Shown here: piece by piece, positions 25,064-34,568 of the stretch
How the letters are laid out: every line of letters starts with the position of its first letter
How positions within the stretch are numbered: the first letter of the stretch is position 1
Assembly: GCF_000147335.1 (NCBI RefSeq)
Contig: NC_014501.1
Span: forward strand, 2,478,300 to 2,542,299
Length of the DNA stretch: 64,000 bases
Reading direction: 5' to 3'
Source of the DNA: Gloeothece verrucosa PCC 7822
Lineage (GTDB): Bacteria; Cyanobacteriota; Cyanobacteriia; Cyanobacteriales; Microcystaceae
Translations under genes and position numbers: made by a program
The notes under the pieces: generated by a model
The model's database searches: none
Told to the model about the DNA's origin: nothing
Seen by the model: the letters and a program-made list of their open reading frames with translations, nothing else

Positions 25064-26578
25064 TTACCTCTTGTCCTTGGCTGTATTTACCGTGACTTTA
25101 ACGTTTAATCCGGGTCTAAGCTTGTGTTGGGGATCGGCATTGCGGTTAAAGACTAAGCGGACGGGAACCCATTGAACGACTTTATTAAAGTTCCCCGTAG
25201 CATTGTCCGGAGGAATCAGAGCAAAACTTGCACCGGTTGCGGGGCTAATACCTGCAATTGTGGCGTGGAACTTTTCTTGTGGGTAAGCATCCACTTCAAT
25301 GTCTGCTGGTTGCCCGATGTGTAACTTGCCTAATTGCGTTTCTTTAAAGTTTGCTTGCACATATACCCGCTCGGTTTGTAAAGGAACTACTGATAATAAA
25401 GGTTGCTCGGGCTGGACTTTTTGCCCCATTTGTGCTGTCAATTGACCAATGGTTCCTTTAATGGGAGATTTAATCAGCGTGTATTTTAACTGTTGACGGG
25501 CAAGGGCTAAAGCCGCCTTAGCCTGTTCCACTTGCGCCTGTGCTTCTTGCTGTTGGTCGGTTTGCACGGTTACCGTTTGCCCGGATACTTGGGTTTCAGC
25601 TACTTGCCCTCGGGCGGCTTCTACCTGAGCCTGTGCTTGTTTGAGTTGGGCTTGAGCGTTTTTAACTTCGGCTTGTGCTTGAGCAACGGTTTTATTAGTT
25701 GCGGCTAAATGGGAGCGAGCATCTTCATAGGCCGCCCGCGCTGTATCAAATTGTTGTGCTGAAACGGCCCCTTGTTCGTAAAGAAATTCGTAGCGGCGGA
25801 AGTCGGCCAGGGTTTTGTTCACCAGTGTTTGGGCCTGAGCGACATTTGCCTGCTCGGTTTCAACTTTTGCCTGCATTTGATGAACATTAGCCTGTTCGGC
25901 GCTAACCGCAGACTGACTTGAGGCGAGCTTAGACTGAGCTTGTTGCACTTGCGTTGGGTTGGTTTGACGAGTAACGCTGACTGTATCTCTAGCGGTTTTT
26001 AAATGAGCTTGAGCCGCTCTTAAATTGGCTTGTGCCTGTTGTATTTTCAGATTTAAATCTTGGTCTTCAAGTATAATTAAAATCTGTCCGGCTTCTACCG
26101 GGTCACCGTCTTCAATTAAAACTTGTTGAACAGTGGCAGAAATTTTAGCAGAAATGGGAGATAGATGTCCCTGAATTTGGGCGTTATCAGTGGTGACATG
26201 GGTTTGTCCAAATTGCCACCATCGCCAACCCCATAGACCCCCCACACCAAAAAGGCTAAGGGTGATCAGTAACATCAAGCCTCGTTTAACAAGAGATTTT
26301 AAAGGATTTTTTTCTTGATTTTGCTGCGGGTCTTCTTCAAGGCCCGGGTCTTTAAATGTAACAGTATCTTCGTTTTTTATAGGGAGATTTTTTTGTTCGT
26401 TGGGCTTTAATTTTGTTTCATTACCTTCGCTGGCTATTGATGAGGTGGATTCAATTTGATCCTCATAGGTCGTCTGTGAAGATTGTTGAGGGTTTCGTTC
26501 CAATTGAGTCTTTTTGCCGTTGGATACAGGGGATGATTCTAGCTGGATTGAATTATTTGTTAATGGTTCTGGCTTCAT
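25064..26578 (-). CDS. HlyD/EmrA-family periplasmic adaptor of the efflux pump
   Basis: 504 residues, longer than usual because of a 105-residue polar, Glu/Asn/Ser-rich N-terminal cytoplasmic segment. One TM follows (about 107-125, LMLLITLSLFGVGGLW), then a biotinyl-lipoyl half (ISAKISATVQQVLIEDGDPV), a long Gln/Ala-rich coiled-coil hairpin (about 170-355), the second lipoyl half (LIKSPIKGTIGQL) and a beta-barrel. It links the DHA2 pump to an outer-membrane channel. Middle gene of the TetR-adaptor-pump operon, 24 bases after TetR. Confidence 0.92.
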   Translation of the reverse strand: MKPEPLTNNSIQLESSPVSNGKKTQLERNPQQSSQTTYEDQIESTSSIASEGNETKLKPNEQKNLPIKNEDTVTFKDPGLEEDPQQNQEKNPLKSLVKRGLMLLITLSLFGVGGLWGWRWWQFGQTHVTTDNAQIQGHLSPISAKISATVQQVLIEDGDPVEAGQILIILEDQDLNLKIQQAQANLRAAQAHLKTARDTVSVTRQTNPTQVQQAQSKLASSQSAVSAEQANVHQMQAKVETEQANVAQAQTLVNKTLADFRRYEFLYEQGAVSAQQFDTARAAYEDARSHLAATNKTVAQAQAEVKNAQAQLKQAQAQVEAARGQVAETQVSGQTVTVQTDQQQEAQAQVEQAKAALALARQQLKYTLIKSPIKGTIGQLTAQMGQKVQPEQPLLSVVPLQTERVYVQANFKETQLGKLHIGQPADIEVDAYPQEKFHATIAGISPATGASFALIPPDNATGNFNKVVQWVPVRLVFNRNADPQHKLRPGLNVKVTVNTAKDKR

Positions 26579-26602
26579 GTTACGTTACTTTCGCTATAAT
26601 TT

Positions 26603-27226
26603 TTAACTCAATGAATTCGAGGAAACCGAGGCTTGAATATTCCTAACAAATAACTCTACACAGGCTTCTAAATAATGCTCAGGAGTGTAATCACGAGGAA
26701 TCGATGAGACGTGGCGGCGTAACATTCCAGCTAATAACATTCCCGTAAACTGATCGACGGCTAAGGGACATTCTAGATCACTGCGAACAGTTCCTCGTTC
26801 TATCCCATTTTGAAGATATTTGATCAGCTTTTCTCGTAGAGGCAGAATAGATTGCTGAAAGACTTGCAGCGCTTCTTGGGGATGACGCTTGGCTTCGCCG
26901 ATAAACATTCGGATCAGTGCTTCGTATTTTTCGATCATCTGATCGTAAAGTTGGGCATAATGCAGCAAATCACGCCATAAATCTTGTGTCCATTCCTCTT
27001 GCTGGCTAAGGGCTTGTATTTCTAATGTCTTGATCTGTTCAGCTACCGTTGCTAGAAGTTGCTCTTTGCTCGGGAAATGTCGAAATAAGGTGACTTCGCT
27101 TACCTCCGCTACACGCGCAATTTCACGGGTTGTTGCTCCTGTGATTCCCTCGGCGGCAAAAACTTCGATAGCGGCTTTGATTAGGCGATCGCGTGTCTGT
27201 GTCTTTCCTGGTGATAAATTAGTCAT
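26603..27226 (-). CDS. TetR/AcrR-family transcriptional regulator
   Basis: 207 residues. The N-terminal helix-turn-helix (about 12-58) reads RLIKAAIEVFAAEGITGATT, followed by VSEVTLFRHFPSKEQLL; the rest is the helical ligand-binding domain with a TetR_C-like end. It should repress its own operon, which includes the downstream EmrAB-type exporter, until a toxic ligand binds. Two small palindromes lie between 10 and 34 bases upstream of its start and are candidate operators. Confidence 0.92.
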   Translation of the reverse strand: MTNLSPGKTQTRDRLIKAAIEVFAAEGITGATTREIARVAEVSEVTLFRHFPSKEQLLATVAEQIKTLEIQALSQQEEWTQDLWRDLLHYAQLYDQMIEKYEALIRMFIGEAKRHPQEALQVFQQSILPLREKLIKYLQNGIERGTVRSDLECPLAVDQFTGMLLAGMLRRHVSSIPRDYTPEHYLEACVELFVRNIQASVSSNSLS

Positions 27227-27235
27227 TTATATTGT

Positions 27236-27260
27236 GTAAGTGCTTACTTACTTATAGTAA
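27236..27260. promoter_or_regulatory. Candidate TetR operator
   Basis: Two adjacent short palindromes, GTAAG-TG-CTTAC (27236-27247) and TTACT-TAT-AGTAA (27248-27260), 10 bases upstream of the tetR start. TetR-family repressors usually bind such sites over their own promoter. Inference only. Confidence 0.5.
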
Positions 27261-27277
27261 AACATGATTTAGTCAAA

Positions 27278-27312
27278 AATGACTAATGACTAATGACTAT
27301 TGACTAATGACT
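27278..27312. repeat. Heptamer tandem array, five units
   Basis: Five units of AATGACT or ATTGACT between tetR and the Hsp70-like gene. An in-frame ATG at 27307, within the last unit, would extend the Hsp70-like frame by 27 residues. Confidence 0.88.
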
Positions 27313-27387
27313 GTTGCTAAAGGAGCGAAATCCCTGCTACCTTATCAATATCCTTTTTTTCAGTCTAACTGTATAAGAACGACAACA

Positions 27388-28983
27388 GTGTCCTACGCTA
27401 TCGATTTCGGAACGAGTAACACCGTTATCACCCGTTGGAACCCCGTTACCCAACAACCTGAAACCATTAATCTTTTAGGATTCTCTCAACAATTGGGAGA
27501 CAATCCTCCGTTGATTCCTAGTTTAGTTTATGTCGAAGATGCGAGTCAGGGTAAAGTCATTGTAGGACAAACGATCCGAGATCGCGGTTTAGACTTAACT
27601 AACGATGCGCGATTCTTTCGCAGTTTTAAACGAGGGATAGGGGCACCCATTCAAGGGTTTTTACCCGAATTAGATGAGAAAGTGGTCACCTTTGAAATGG
27701 TGGGAGAATGGTTTTTAAATAGCCTGATTGGACAATTACAACCAGAAACCTCTCAAACCCCTAATTCCTTAGTGTTAACTGTTCCGGTGGATAGTTTTGA
27801 GACTTACCGTCATTGGTTAACTCAAGTTTGTCAGGGTTGGAATATTGAACAAGTCAGAATTATTGATGAACCCACTGCCGCCGCGTTAGGGTATGGGACA
27901 ACCGATGAAAGCTTGTTGCTAGTGGTAGATTTTGGCGGCGGAACCATTGATTTATCTTTGGTACAGTTGGATTTAGGAACGAAACAAAAGTCTCAGGGGT
28001 TTATTCTCAAATGGGGAGAAAAATTATTAGGGACGAGTTCAGGACAAAAAGCCAAACTTGCTAGGGTGTTAGCCAAAGCCGGAGCGAATTTGGGAGGCAG
28101 TGATCTAGATTATTGGTTAGTAGATTATTTTCATCAAACGCAAGATTTACCGAAATCTCCTTTAACCACTCGTTTAGCAGAAAAATTAAAAATACAATTA
28201 TCTTCCCAAACAGAAGCGACAGAAGTGTATTTTAATGATGAAACTTTAGATAGTTATGAGTTGGAATTAAACCGGCAGCAGTTTGAGGAAATCCTCAGAC
28301 AGCAACAATTTTTTGCTCAACTTGATGAATTAATGACGCAAGTGTTGCAACAGGGAAGACGCAACGGCATAGAAGTATCAGATATAGATGCTGTGTTGTT
28401 AGTGGGGGGTACAGTGCAGGTCCCATCGGTGCAAAAATGGGTGAGGGAGTATTTTGAGGAAAGTAAAATTAAATGTGATCGTCCCTTTGAGGCCATTGCT
28501 CTTGGGGCTTTACAGTTAGCACAGGGATTTCAAGTCAAAGACTTTCTCTATCACAGTTATGGTATCCGTTACTGGAATAGTCGCAGAAACTGTCACAGTT
28601 GGCATAGCATTATTAAATCAGGGCAACCTTACCCCATGAGTGAACCGATCGAATTAGTTTTAGGAGCATCAGTAGACAATCAGCCTTCGATTGAATTAAT
28701 TATCGGAGAATTGGGTGCAGAAACCGGAGCAACAGAGGTTTATTTTGATGGCGATCGCTTAATCACTCGTGCGGTTGGGGGAGGAGATACCGTAGTACAA
28801 CCCCTTAATGATAGAGAAGGGGCGCGGACAATTGCTAGATTAGATCCTTTAGGGTATCCCGGAAGTGATCGCGTTAAAATTCAATTTTGGATCGATGAGC
28901 GGCGAAATTTACGAATTAATGTAGAGGATTTGTTAACACAGCAATACTTATTAACCAATCAAATTGTCGCCCAGCTAAGTTGA
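27388..28983 (+). CDS. Hsp70/actin-fold ATPase (DnaK-like, short)
   Basis: 531 residues from GTG 27388. The N-terminus SYAIDFGTSNTVITRW is the Hsp70 phosphate-1 loop right at the start, VVDFGGGTIDLSLVQ is phosphate-2 and VLLVGGTVQVPSVQKWV the adenosine motif, so the actin-like ATPase is complete. The peptide-binding half is short and divergent (about 430-531) and lacks a normal lid. An ATG at 27307 inside the heptamer array is in frame but would add 27 residues unlike Hsp70. This cyanobacterial family has no known client. The gene is alone and divergent from tetR. Confidence 0.85.
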   Translation: MSYAIDFGTSNTVITRWNPVTQQPETINLLGFSQQLGDNPPLIPSLVYVEDASQGKVIVGQTIRDRGLDLTNDARFFRSFKRGIGAPIQGFLPELDEKVVTFEMVGEWFLNSLIGQLQPETSQTPNSLVLTVPVDSFETYRHWLTQVCQGWNIEQVRIIDEPTAAALGYGTTDESLLLVVDFGGGTIDLSLVQLDLGTKQKSQGFILKWGEKLLGTSSGQKAKLARVLAKAGANLGGSDLDYWLVDYFHQTQDLPKSPLTTRLAEKLKIQLSSQTEATEVYFNDETLDSYELELNRQQFEEILRQQQFFAQLDELMTQVLQQGRRNGIEVSDIDAVLLVGGTVQVPSVQKWVREYFEESKIKCDRPFEAIALGALQLAQGFQVKDFLYHSYGIRYWNSRRNCHSWHSIIKSGQPYPMSEPIELVLGASVDNQPSIELIIGELGAETGATEVYFDGDRLITRAVGGGDTVVQPLNDREGARTIARLDPLGYPGSDRVKIQFWIDERRNLRINVEDLLTQQYLLTNQIVAQLS

Positions 28984-29378
28984 ACTATTACATAACAATT
29001 GTAATTTATCTTGGATAACTTTTTATCCAGTTTAAGATTTGTTGCAAAATTCGCTGTTCTTTTAATTTTTATATATCATTGATATCAATTAAGATATAAG
29101 TTTCTCTAACCTAACTGCCTAAGTATAATTTTTAAAAATCCTACCGTTGACTAAGTAACAGTTTTTGAAAAAAGATTACTTTTACAAAGGAGCAGTAGGG
29201 GGCTAATTTTTACGCGGTTTTCTTTTTGCAAACCCAGAAAAATGAACAGTATGGTCAGTTTTAGGGTGGTGTAATAAATCTGTTGATGTTCGGTTTTAAA
29301 AAGCCTCAGATTTATCAATTTCGATTCGCTACCTATTGATGGGTTATGCTCGATTAATTGACTTTGGAGGAATTTGTC
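28984..29378. other. Intergenic region with long hairpin upstream of the metalloprotease
   Basis: 395 AT-rich bases without a gene. A perfect 9-bp inverted repeat ATAAATCTG (29274-29282) / CAGATTTAT (29307-29315) with a 24-base loop ends 63 bases before the metalloprotease start and could be a leader structure or protein-binding site. GGAGG at 29366-29370 is the ribosome-binding site. Confidence 0.5.
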
Positions 29379-30539
29379 ATGACTGAGATTTTACAAATCG
29401 GCTCTTCTCAACTTGAGCAATTAATAAAACGAATTGAAAACATTGAAAGCAAGCTGGGAATCCAACGCGAGTCAAAGGATGCGACGCATCCAGCTAACGA
29501 AGCACTAAAATATTGTTCACTGCCAAAAGTTCCGCCACAGACATTTAATTCGAACGTGTCGTTGGATCGTGTGCGGCTGATCCAATTAATCTCAAAGAAG
29601 TGGGTCAATGGGACAAAATTACGTTATTATTTTTTCGAGAAAGGTGACTATGCGGCAGGAAACGACCAGAAGGATATTGTCCGGCAGGGATTTGAGGAGT
29701 GGAAAAAAGTAGGGATTGGCATCAAGTTTGAGGAAGTTCGAAGCATGAGCGAGGCAGAGATACGAATCGGATTTCTGCAAGGAGATGGAGCTTGGTCTTA
29801 TATTGGGCGTGATATCCTCACTATTCCTAAACAAGGCGAGCGAACCATGAATTTCGGCTGGGATCTTCGCACTGATCCCCGTAGAGTAGATGTTCCAGTT
29901 CACGAGATCGGTCACACATTGGGTTTCCCTCATGAACACCAAAACCCGTTTGCAGGTATCGTATGGAACGAAGAGGCCGTTTACAGATATTTTGGTGGGC
30001 CTCCCAATAAATGGGACCGAGAGACAACGTTTTTTAATATTCTCCAAAAGCTTGCACCCGGAGAAGTCCAAGGCACACAGTGGGACCCCAATTCAATTAT
30101 GCATTACGCTTTTGCGGCAGGACTCATTGACCGCCCCGAACAGTATCGCAACGGATTAAACCCTGCCGGCGGACTTTCTGAGCGAGATTTGCAGCAGGCA
30201 AAATTCTTCTATCCCCCACTTGATGAATCAAGTTATCCAGAATTAAAAGCTTCCCATTCGGAAGTTCTTTCGCTTGCTCCTGCTGAACAAAAGAACTTTG
30301 TGATCAACCCTCCTGCCACCCAAAGCTATACAATTCAGACGTTTGGAAAATCGGATACAGTCATGGTTCTTTTTGAGGATATCAATGGTGACCTGAAGTA
30401 TGTCGACGGCGATGACGACAGTGGCACAGACACTAATGCACAAATCAATGTTCGGCTTTATAAAGGTCGGCGGTATGTGCTGAGAATTCGTTTATACTCT
30501 AACTTTTCTACTGGCGAAACCTCAGTAATGTTTTGGTAA
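29379..30539 (+). CDS. Astacin-like (M12A-type) zinc metalloprotease
   Basis: 386 residues from ATG 29379, which has GGAGG 8 bases upstream; an earlier TTG at 29358 is less likely. HEIGHTLGFPHEHQNP (about 175-190) is the extended zinc site HExxHxxGxxH of metzincins with the Glu of astacins, and SIMHYAF supplies the Met-turn. KLRYYFFEKGDYAAG opens the protease domain. Residues 295-386 resemble a bacterial pre-peptidase C-terminal beta-sandwich (PPC-like), ending in FSTGETSVMFW. No signal peptide is seen: the N-terminus is a helix (QLEQLIKRIENIESKLG). Its more GC-rich codon use than neighbours hints at transfer. Confidence 0.83.
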   Translation: MTEILQIGSSQLEQLIKRIENIESKLGIQRESKDATHPANEALKYCSLPKVPPQTFNSNVSLDRVRLIQLISKKWVNGTKLRYYFFEKGDYAAGNDQKDIVRQGFEEWKKVGIGIKFEEVRSMSEAEIRIGFLQGDGAWSYIGRDILTIPKQGERTMNFGWDLRTDPRRVDVPVHEIGHTLGFPHEHQNPFAGIVWNEEAVYRYFGGPPNKWDRETTFFNILQKLAPGEVQGTQWDPNSIMHYAFAAGLIDRPEQYRNGLNPAGGLSERDLQQAKFFYPPLDESSYPELKASHSEVLSLAPAEQKNFVINPPATQSYTIQTFGKSDTVMVLFEDINGDLKYVDGDDDSGTDTNAQINVRLYKGRRYVLRIRLYSNFSTGETSVMFW

Positions 30540-30681
30540 ACTTTAGTTCGACATTTAGCAAGAGACAGGAGAAGAATTGAGACTTTAAAGGGTTTTTATG
30601 GCTAAAAATTCTTATAAAATCAAGTATTCTGACTCCTGACTCTTTCGATCCTTCCGTCAATTCCTGACATCAAACTTAGGT

Positions 30682-32301
30682 TTAAACACTAGCTTCTAAA
30701 TGGTGAAACCAACGGGAGCGAAGGGTTGACACAATTAAAAATATCGGTAAGAAAACCGTTTTTATCAACAAAATACCGAAAATATTTGGCATTTCTAATG
30801 CTTCTCTTAGCAGACCTTCTCGCCATCTTATGATAATTATTATAGTTAAAACTATACCTAATAATGCTAAAGTTATTCCTTCTTGACGAGATAACCTACC
30901 TAACCCCAATCTAAATGGCTGACGCAACCAATTAATTATACTAATACTTATAAATTCTAAAAAATTTAATATTTTTGTAGGGAATAGCGTTTCAATCATT
31001 AAAAGAATACCAAATAGCCAACTAATGCTTAAACTATAGCTATAATTAGGCGTTAAAACTAATCGTATTTTTAAAATAAAATTGTAACTTATGAAAAAAA
31101 CAAATTGGATAAAAAATCTTGGTAAATCAATTAAATAATGAGGACGAGAGACGATTTCTGGAATATTTGAAAAAACAGTAATTATAAAAATAATTGTTAG
31201 AAATAATCCGACATATAATGAAGCTATTTTGATTTTTTTTATAAATAAATGTTTATTTTGGTTAGCATAATTAGTCAAAAATAACAAGATAGCTAAAAAA
31301 TAAATGACCAAACTACTCCAGTCAGCATCTAAAATTTTGCTGTTACTTGATAACCATAGAATTAGTATTAAAATTCCGAGACTTCGGCTCCATAAAGGTT
31401 TATTATAAAGACAATGAATGCCCCAAATTAAACTTCCTATAAAAACGCAAAGTTGAGCAATAATAAAACTATGTATTTTTAAGGATAAAACCTGAGTATT
31501 AGTTAGATTTAAAGCTTTTATTGTCCATAAAATAATTTTTTCAATTAGATAAGGATCAAATGGGGCAGTGAAATGATCGGCAGTAGGAGAAATCAGAAAT
31601 TGACGAGCCGTTCCTGATGCAAAATCCCCGCAGATCTCCATATAATTACATTCTACTTGGGAAGGTAACGCTGATTTAAAAACTTCTTTCAATTGACGAA
31701 TAGGGTTTAATTCTTCATATAAGCCAACTGCAAATAATAAATTAGATGGAAAGTTATGATTGACTTCACTCCCAAAACTCAAGGATACAGTTGATTTAAT
31801 ATTTGGATGGTTTTGAGAAAATATTAAAGCGGTATTTCCCCCCATTGAATGACCAACAATAGCTATTTTGTTAAGATCAAATAGTCGGTTATTGGTTTGA
31901 ATATAATCAAAAATAGCTTGAGTATCTTCTTGAGTGGTAACGCTTAACTGTTCAAGTAGGTTCTTAGATTTTTCTAAGGAATAAGACTCGCCAAATCCCC
32001 CAAAATCAAACGCAATTGCTGCTAGTCCTGAACGAGCAAATTCTACAGCTAATAAGTGAGAGTGTTGCTTAGAATTAGTAATGCCATGACATAATATCAC
32101 TACCGGTAAAGGGACTTTAGCCATCTTTGGCGTATAAAGTTTACCTACTATTTTTTCTTGATTTTTATTGATAATTGTTAGGGTTTGTATATTCAGATTA
32201 GTATAAGGATTAAATACTACACTTAGGGTAATCCCCAGAGTTAGCAAAATTAACCCTAGCCAAATTCCCCGCTTAAGTTGGTTTTTTAGTGCCATCAGCA
32301 T
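30682..32301 (-). CDS. Alpha/beta hydrolase fused to a multi-pass membrane domain
   Basis: 539 residues. An N-terminal TM (12-32) leads to an S33/DUF-type alpha/beta hydrolase domain (40-265): ILCHGITNSKQHS oxyanion region, GHSMGG (about 149-154) with the nucleophile Ser, and DHFTAPFD near 245 with the probable catalytic His. The C-terminal half (about 275-539) has seven or eight hydrophobic segments. The hydrolase part probably faces outside. Substrate unknown; lipid or peptide ester is possible. A shorter start at ATG 32293-32295 cannot be excluded. Confidence 0.75.
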   Translation of the reverse strand: MLMALKNQLKRGIWLGLILLTLGITLSVVFNPYTNLNIQTLTIINKNQEKIVGKLYTPKMAKVPLPVVILCHGITNSKQHSHLLAVEFARSGLAAIAFDFGGFGESYSLEKSKNLLEQLSVTTQEDTQAIFDYIQTNNRLFDLNKIAIVGHSMGGNTALIFSQNHPNIKSTVSLSFGSEVNHNFPSNLLFAVGLYEELNPIRQLKEVFKSALPSQVECNYMEICGDFASGTARQFLISPTADHFTAPFDPYLIEKIILWTIKALNLTNTQVLSLKIHSFIIAQLCVFIGSLIWGIHCLYNKPLWSRSLGILILILWLSSNSKILDADWSSLVIYFLAILLFLTNYANQNKHLFIKKIKIASLYVGLFLTIIFIITVFSNIPEIVSRPHYLIDLPRFFIQFVFFISYNFILKIRLVLTPNYSYSLSISWLFGILLMIETLFPTKILNFLEFISISIINWLRQPFRLGLGRLSRQEGITLALLGIVLTIIIIIRWREGLLREALEMPNIFGILLIKTVFLPIFLIVSTLRSRWFHHLEASV

Positions 32302-32474
32302 AACACGATCGCCTATATGAACTATATTCCTAGTATTCCCAGCTAAGATTATTTACTATCTACACCCACCGTTAAAATTTCATTAATATTTTGTTTAAAT
32401 AATTAAGAAAAACTCTACTTTGTTAATTTAAATCTAACTCAAGACCAAGAACAAGTAAGGAATTTTAACATTTT

Positions 32475-32491
32475 GGTGGGCCTTACCCACC
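32475..32491. terminator. GGTGGG/CCCACC hairpin beside the L,D-transpeptidase stop
   Basis: Six-bp stem with a CCTTA loop, 8 bases beyond the minus-strand stop at 32499. The T-run precedes rather than follows it on that strand, so termination is uncertain. Similar GGTGGG-type hairpins follow other genes in the window (41629, 61008). Confidence 0.4.
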
Positions 32492-32498
32492 CAAAAAA

Positions 32499-33020
32499 TT
32501 AATCATGAATGACTACCGGCGTTCCTATAGAAGACCATTTATACAACCATTCAGCATGATCAACCGCTACATTAATACAACCATGACTAACCGGCGTGCC
32601 AAATTTATTATGCCAGTAAGCCCCATGAATCGCATAGCCGCCTTGATAATACATGGCATAAGGAACATTAGGAACATCATAATCCGGTCCCCGCATCCGA
32701 TCTAAAGAACGCATAATTTTTACATTAAAGACACCCGGAAGGGTAGGAGTTTCTTTCTTACCTGTGGAAACAATCACCGCATAAACCGGCTTTTTCCCTT
32801 CCCAAGCAATTAACCTTTGAGAAGATAGATCGATTTCTATCCATCGATTTTCTGAGGCTTTGAGGGCCACTATTTTTTCATTGATAGTATCTTGCGGCGA
32901 TTGGGCTAAACTGGGTAAAGGAGTTAATCCCATCCCAACCGTTGTTAAAGTCAGTAACAGACTTGCTAAGACTGCTTTCCCAGAGAAAAATAGAGTGTTG
33001 TGTGAGTGTGACTTGATCAT
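32499..33020 (-). CDS. Exported L,D-transpeptidase (YkuD family)
   Basis: 173 residues with a signal peptide (hydrophobic 12-38, PLPSLAQ before the cleavage site). The YkuD catalytic motif is complete: HGAYWHNKFGTPVSHGCINV, with His and Cys of the SHGCxN site. These enzymes form 3-3 crosslinks in peptidoglycan or anchor proteins to it in the periplasm. RWIEIDLSSQRLIAWEGKKP is the family's opening hairpin. Length is minimal, with no LysM or other binding domain. It stands alone with a 237-base upstream region that should hold its promoter. Confidence 0.93.
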   Translation of the reverse strand: MIKSHSHNTLFFSGKAVLASLLLTLTTVGMGLTPLPSLAQSPQDTINEKIVALKASENRWIEIDLSSQRLIAWEGKKPVYAVIVSTGKKETPTLPGVFNVKIMRSLDRMRGPDYDVPNVPYAMYYQGGYAIHGAYWHNKFGTPVSHGCINVAVDHAEWLYKWSSIGTPVVIHD

Positions 33021-33257
33021 AATATCTTCCCTTTTCTTGCTTTTTTAGAGAAGGATGTTTAAATAATTGCTGTTGCTGCTTATTTTATAAGCTAGTTCAT
33101 TTCCATATTAACAATGAATCCATTCGTGTCACCAGTCCATCACAACAGAGACAAAGCTTAAAATTTCTTAACGATATTCTTAAGCTTCTATCGGCTCATC
33201 AATTCATTTGTATTTATCTCGGTTCATCTGTGAAAAATTACTTCTGTGGTTGGAGGA

Positions 33258-34568
33258 CTATTTTAAAGCCACTTGATAAAGTTTTTGCTTTTGTTTCAAT
33301 TTTAACTGTTCACAAGATTTTAAAAAAGTGATCAGCTTGTTCCCTAATTGAAAAGTTTTAATAGCTTTAGTAATCGGCAGGTTGTATTGTTTGTTAAACT
33401 CAGAGGCAACATTGGCAATGGGAATATATTCCTGTTTGGATTGTTCACTTAAAACCTTAACAATTCCGACCACTGCTATTTTGAGTAATTCTTGGGAACT
33501 CAAAACTTGAAAAACTTCACTAATTTTTGCACTTTCTACAGGCGAAACAGAACTTTTTTCTTTTTCAAACACAGTTACATAAAGTTCAGATTTTTCACCA
33601 ATTTGATGAATAACAAAGTCTTCTTTAAATTCTATAAAAATATCTCTTGCCCTTTTACCTGGTAAAAGATAGTTAACAATTTGACTAATATGTAGTCCTG
33701 TTTTTTCTTTAAAGACCTTAGAAACTTCGGACAAGAGAAGCCACTGCTTTTCCTGCTTTTTTTGTTCTTCTAAAATAATCTTTTTCAGGAGTGGAATAAA
33801 ATCCTGAAGTGAGGGAATATCCGGCAGAGAACTTATTGAATATTTGTGAATTTTTTGAGTTTTAGGATCAACAACAACTATTTCATCAGCTTTTCGAGAA
33901 ACTCGATGTACAATCAAATCATTTTGGATAAGCCGCTTAATTAGAGGGTCTAAATCTTTATCACACGAACAGACAAAAACCTCTTTAACGAGACAAGAGT
34001 GTAGAAAAACCGAGTCGCCTAAAGCAATCATTTCTAAATCGGCATTATTTTTTCCACTCGGCACATGAATTAGAACATAGCCGCGTTGTTTAAGTTCTTC
34101 ATCTTTCTTGCCCAGACTGCGCCAATTAGCCACAGCTAACTTAACTTTTAAAGGATAAGAAGAAAGTCTCTCTAATAATCGTTCTATTTTTTCTTCAAGA
34201 GATAAATTTTCAGCATCCAACAACAAAACCGCCAACCCCTCATCGGATAAAGGAGAGGAGTTTTGATGAGAAGAACTTAATTGATTAAGTTTGCTAATTA
34301 ACCGAGTAAATAATTGGGACTTAAAAAAAATCGGTAAAAAAATATTAGTCAGTAAAGCAATAAGTTTAAGAATAACCGTATCCCATTCTTCAGTGGGAGA
34401 GAACTTTTCCACTAACCGCGTGATAAATTTATCTTTAAACTCAGGGTTTTGCCAAGAATAAGACTTAAACTTGTTTTGAAACCAATCAGGATGGTGTTGA
34501 TGCGTCTCTACCAGAGTTTGGTAAATAGACTCACTCATAGAGACGAGTAAATCAGAGGTTTGATTCAT
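33258..34568 (-). CDS. NYN-domain (PIN-like) putative RNase with two OST-HTH/LOTUS-like domains
   Basis: 436 residues. Residues 112-228 form a NYN nuclease domain with acidic residues in catalytic positions: LLLDAENL (Asp118), NNADLEMIALGD (Asp177, Asp185) and SCDKDLDPLI (Asp203, Asp205). Two C-terminal segments, about 273-335 (WLLLSEVSKVFKEKTGLH start) and about 377-434 (YIPIANVASEFNKQYNLP start), look like OST-HTH/LOTUS winged helices, which bind RNA. The N-terminal 110 residues are a separate helical region. The layout recalls eukaryotic MARF1 and bacterial LabA-like proteins, which degrade RNA. Target unknown. The gene is divergent from ubiD-like and monocistronic. Confidence 0.75.
   Translation of the reverse strand: MNQTSDLLVSMSESIYQTLVETHQHHPDWFQNKFKSYSWQNPEFKDKFITRLVEKFSPTEEWDTVILKLIALLTNIFLPIFFKSQLFTRLISKLNQLSSSHQNSSPLSDEGLAVLLLDAENLSLEEKIERLLERLSSYPLKVKLAVANWRSLGKKDEELKQRGYVLIHVPSGKNNADLEMIALGDSVFLHSCLVKEVFVCSCDKDLDPLIKRLIQNDLIVHRVSRKADEIVVVDPKTQKIHKYSISSLPDIPSLQDFIPLLKKIILEEQKKQEKQWLLLSEVSKVFKEKTGLHISQIVNYLLPGKRARDIFIEFKEDFVIHQIGEKSELYVTVFEKEKSSVSPVESAKISEVFQVLSSQELLKIAVVGIVKVLSEQSKQEYIPIANVASEFNKQYNLPITKAIKTFQLGNKLITFLKSCEQLKLKQKQKLYQVALK

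Noticed and set aside
27307..27387. N-terminal extension of the Hsp70-like protein from ATG 27307
   Set aside because: The extra 27 residues come from the heptamer array and following spacer, and Hsp70-type proteins start at the SYAIDFGTSN segment.
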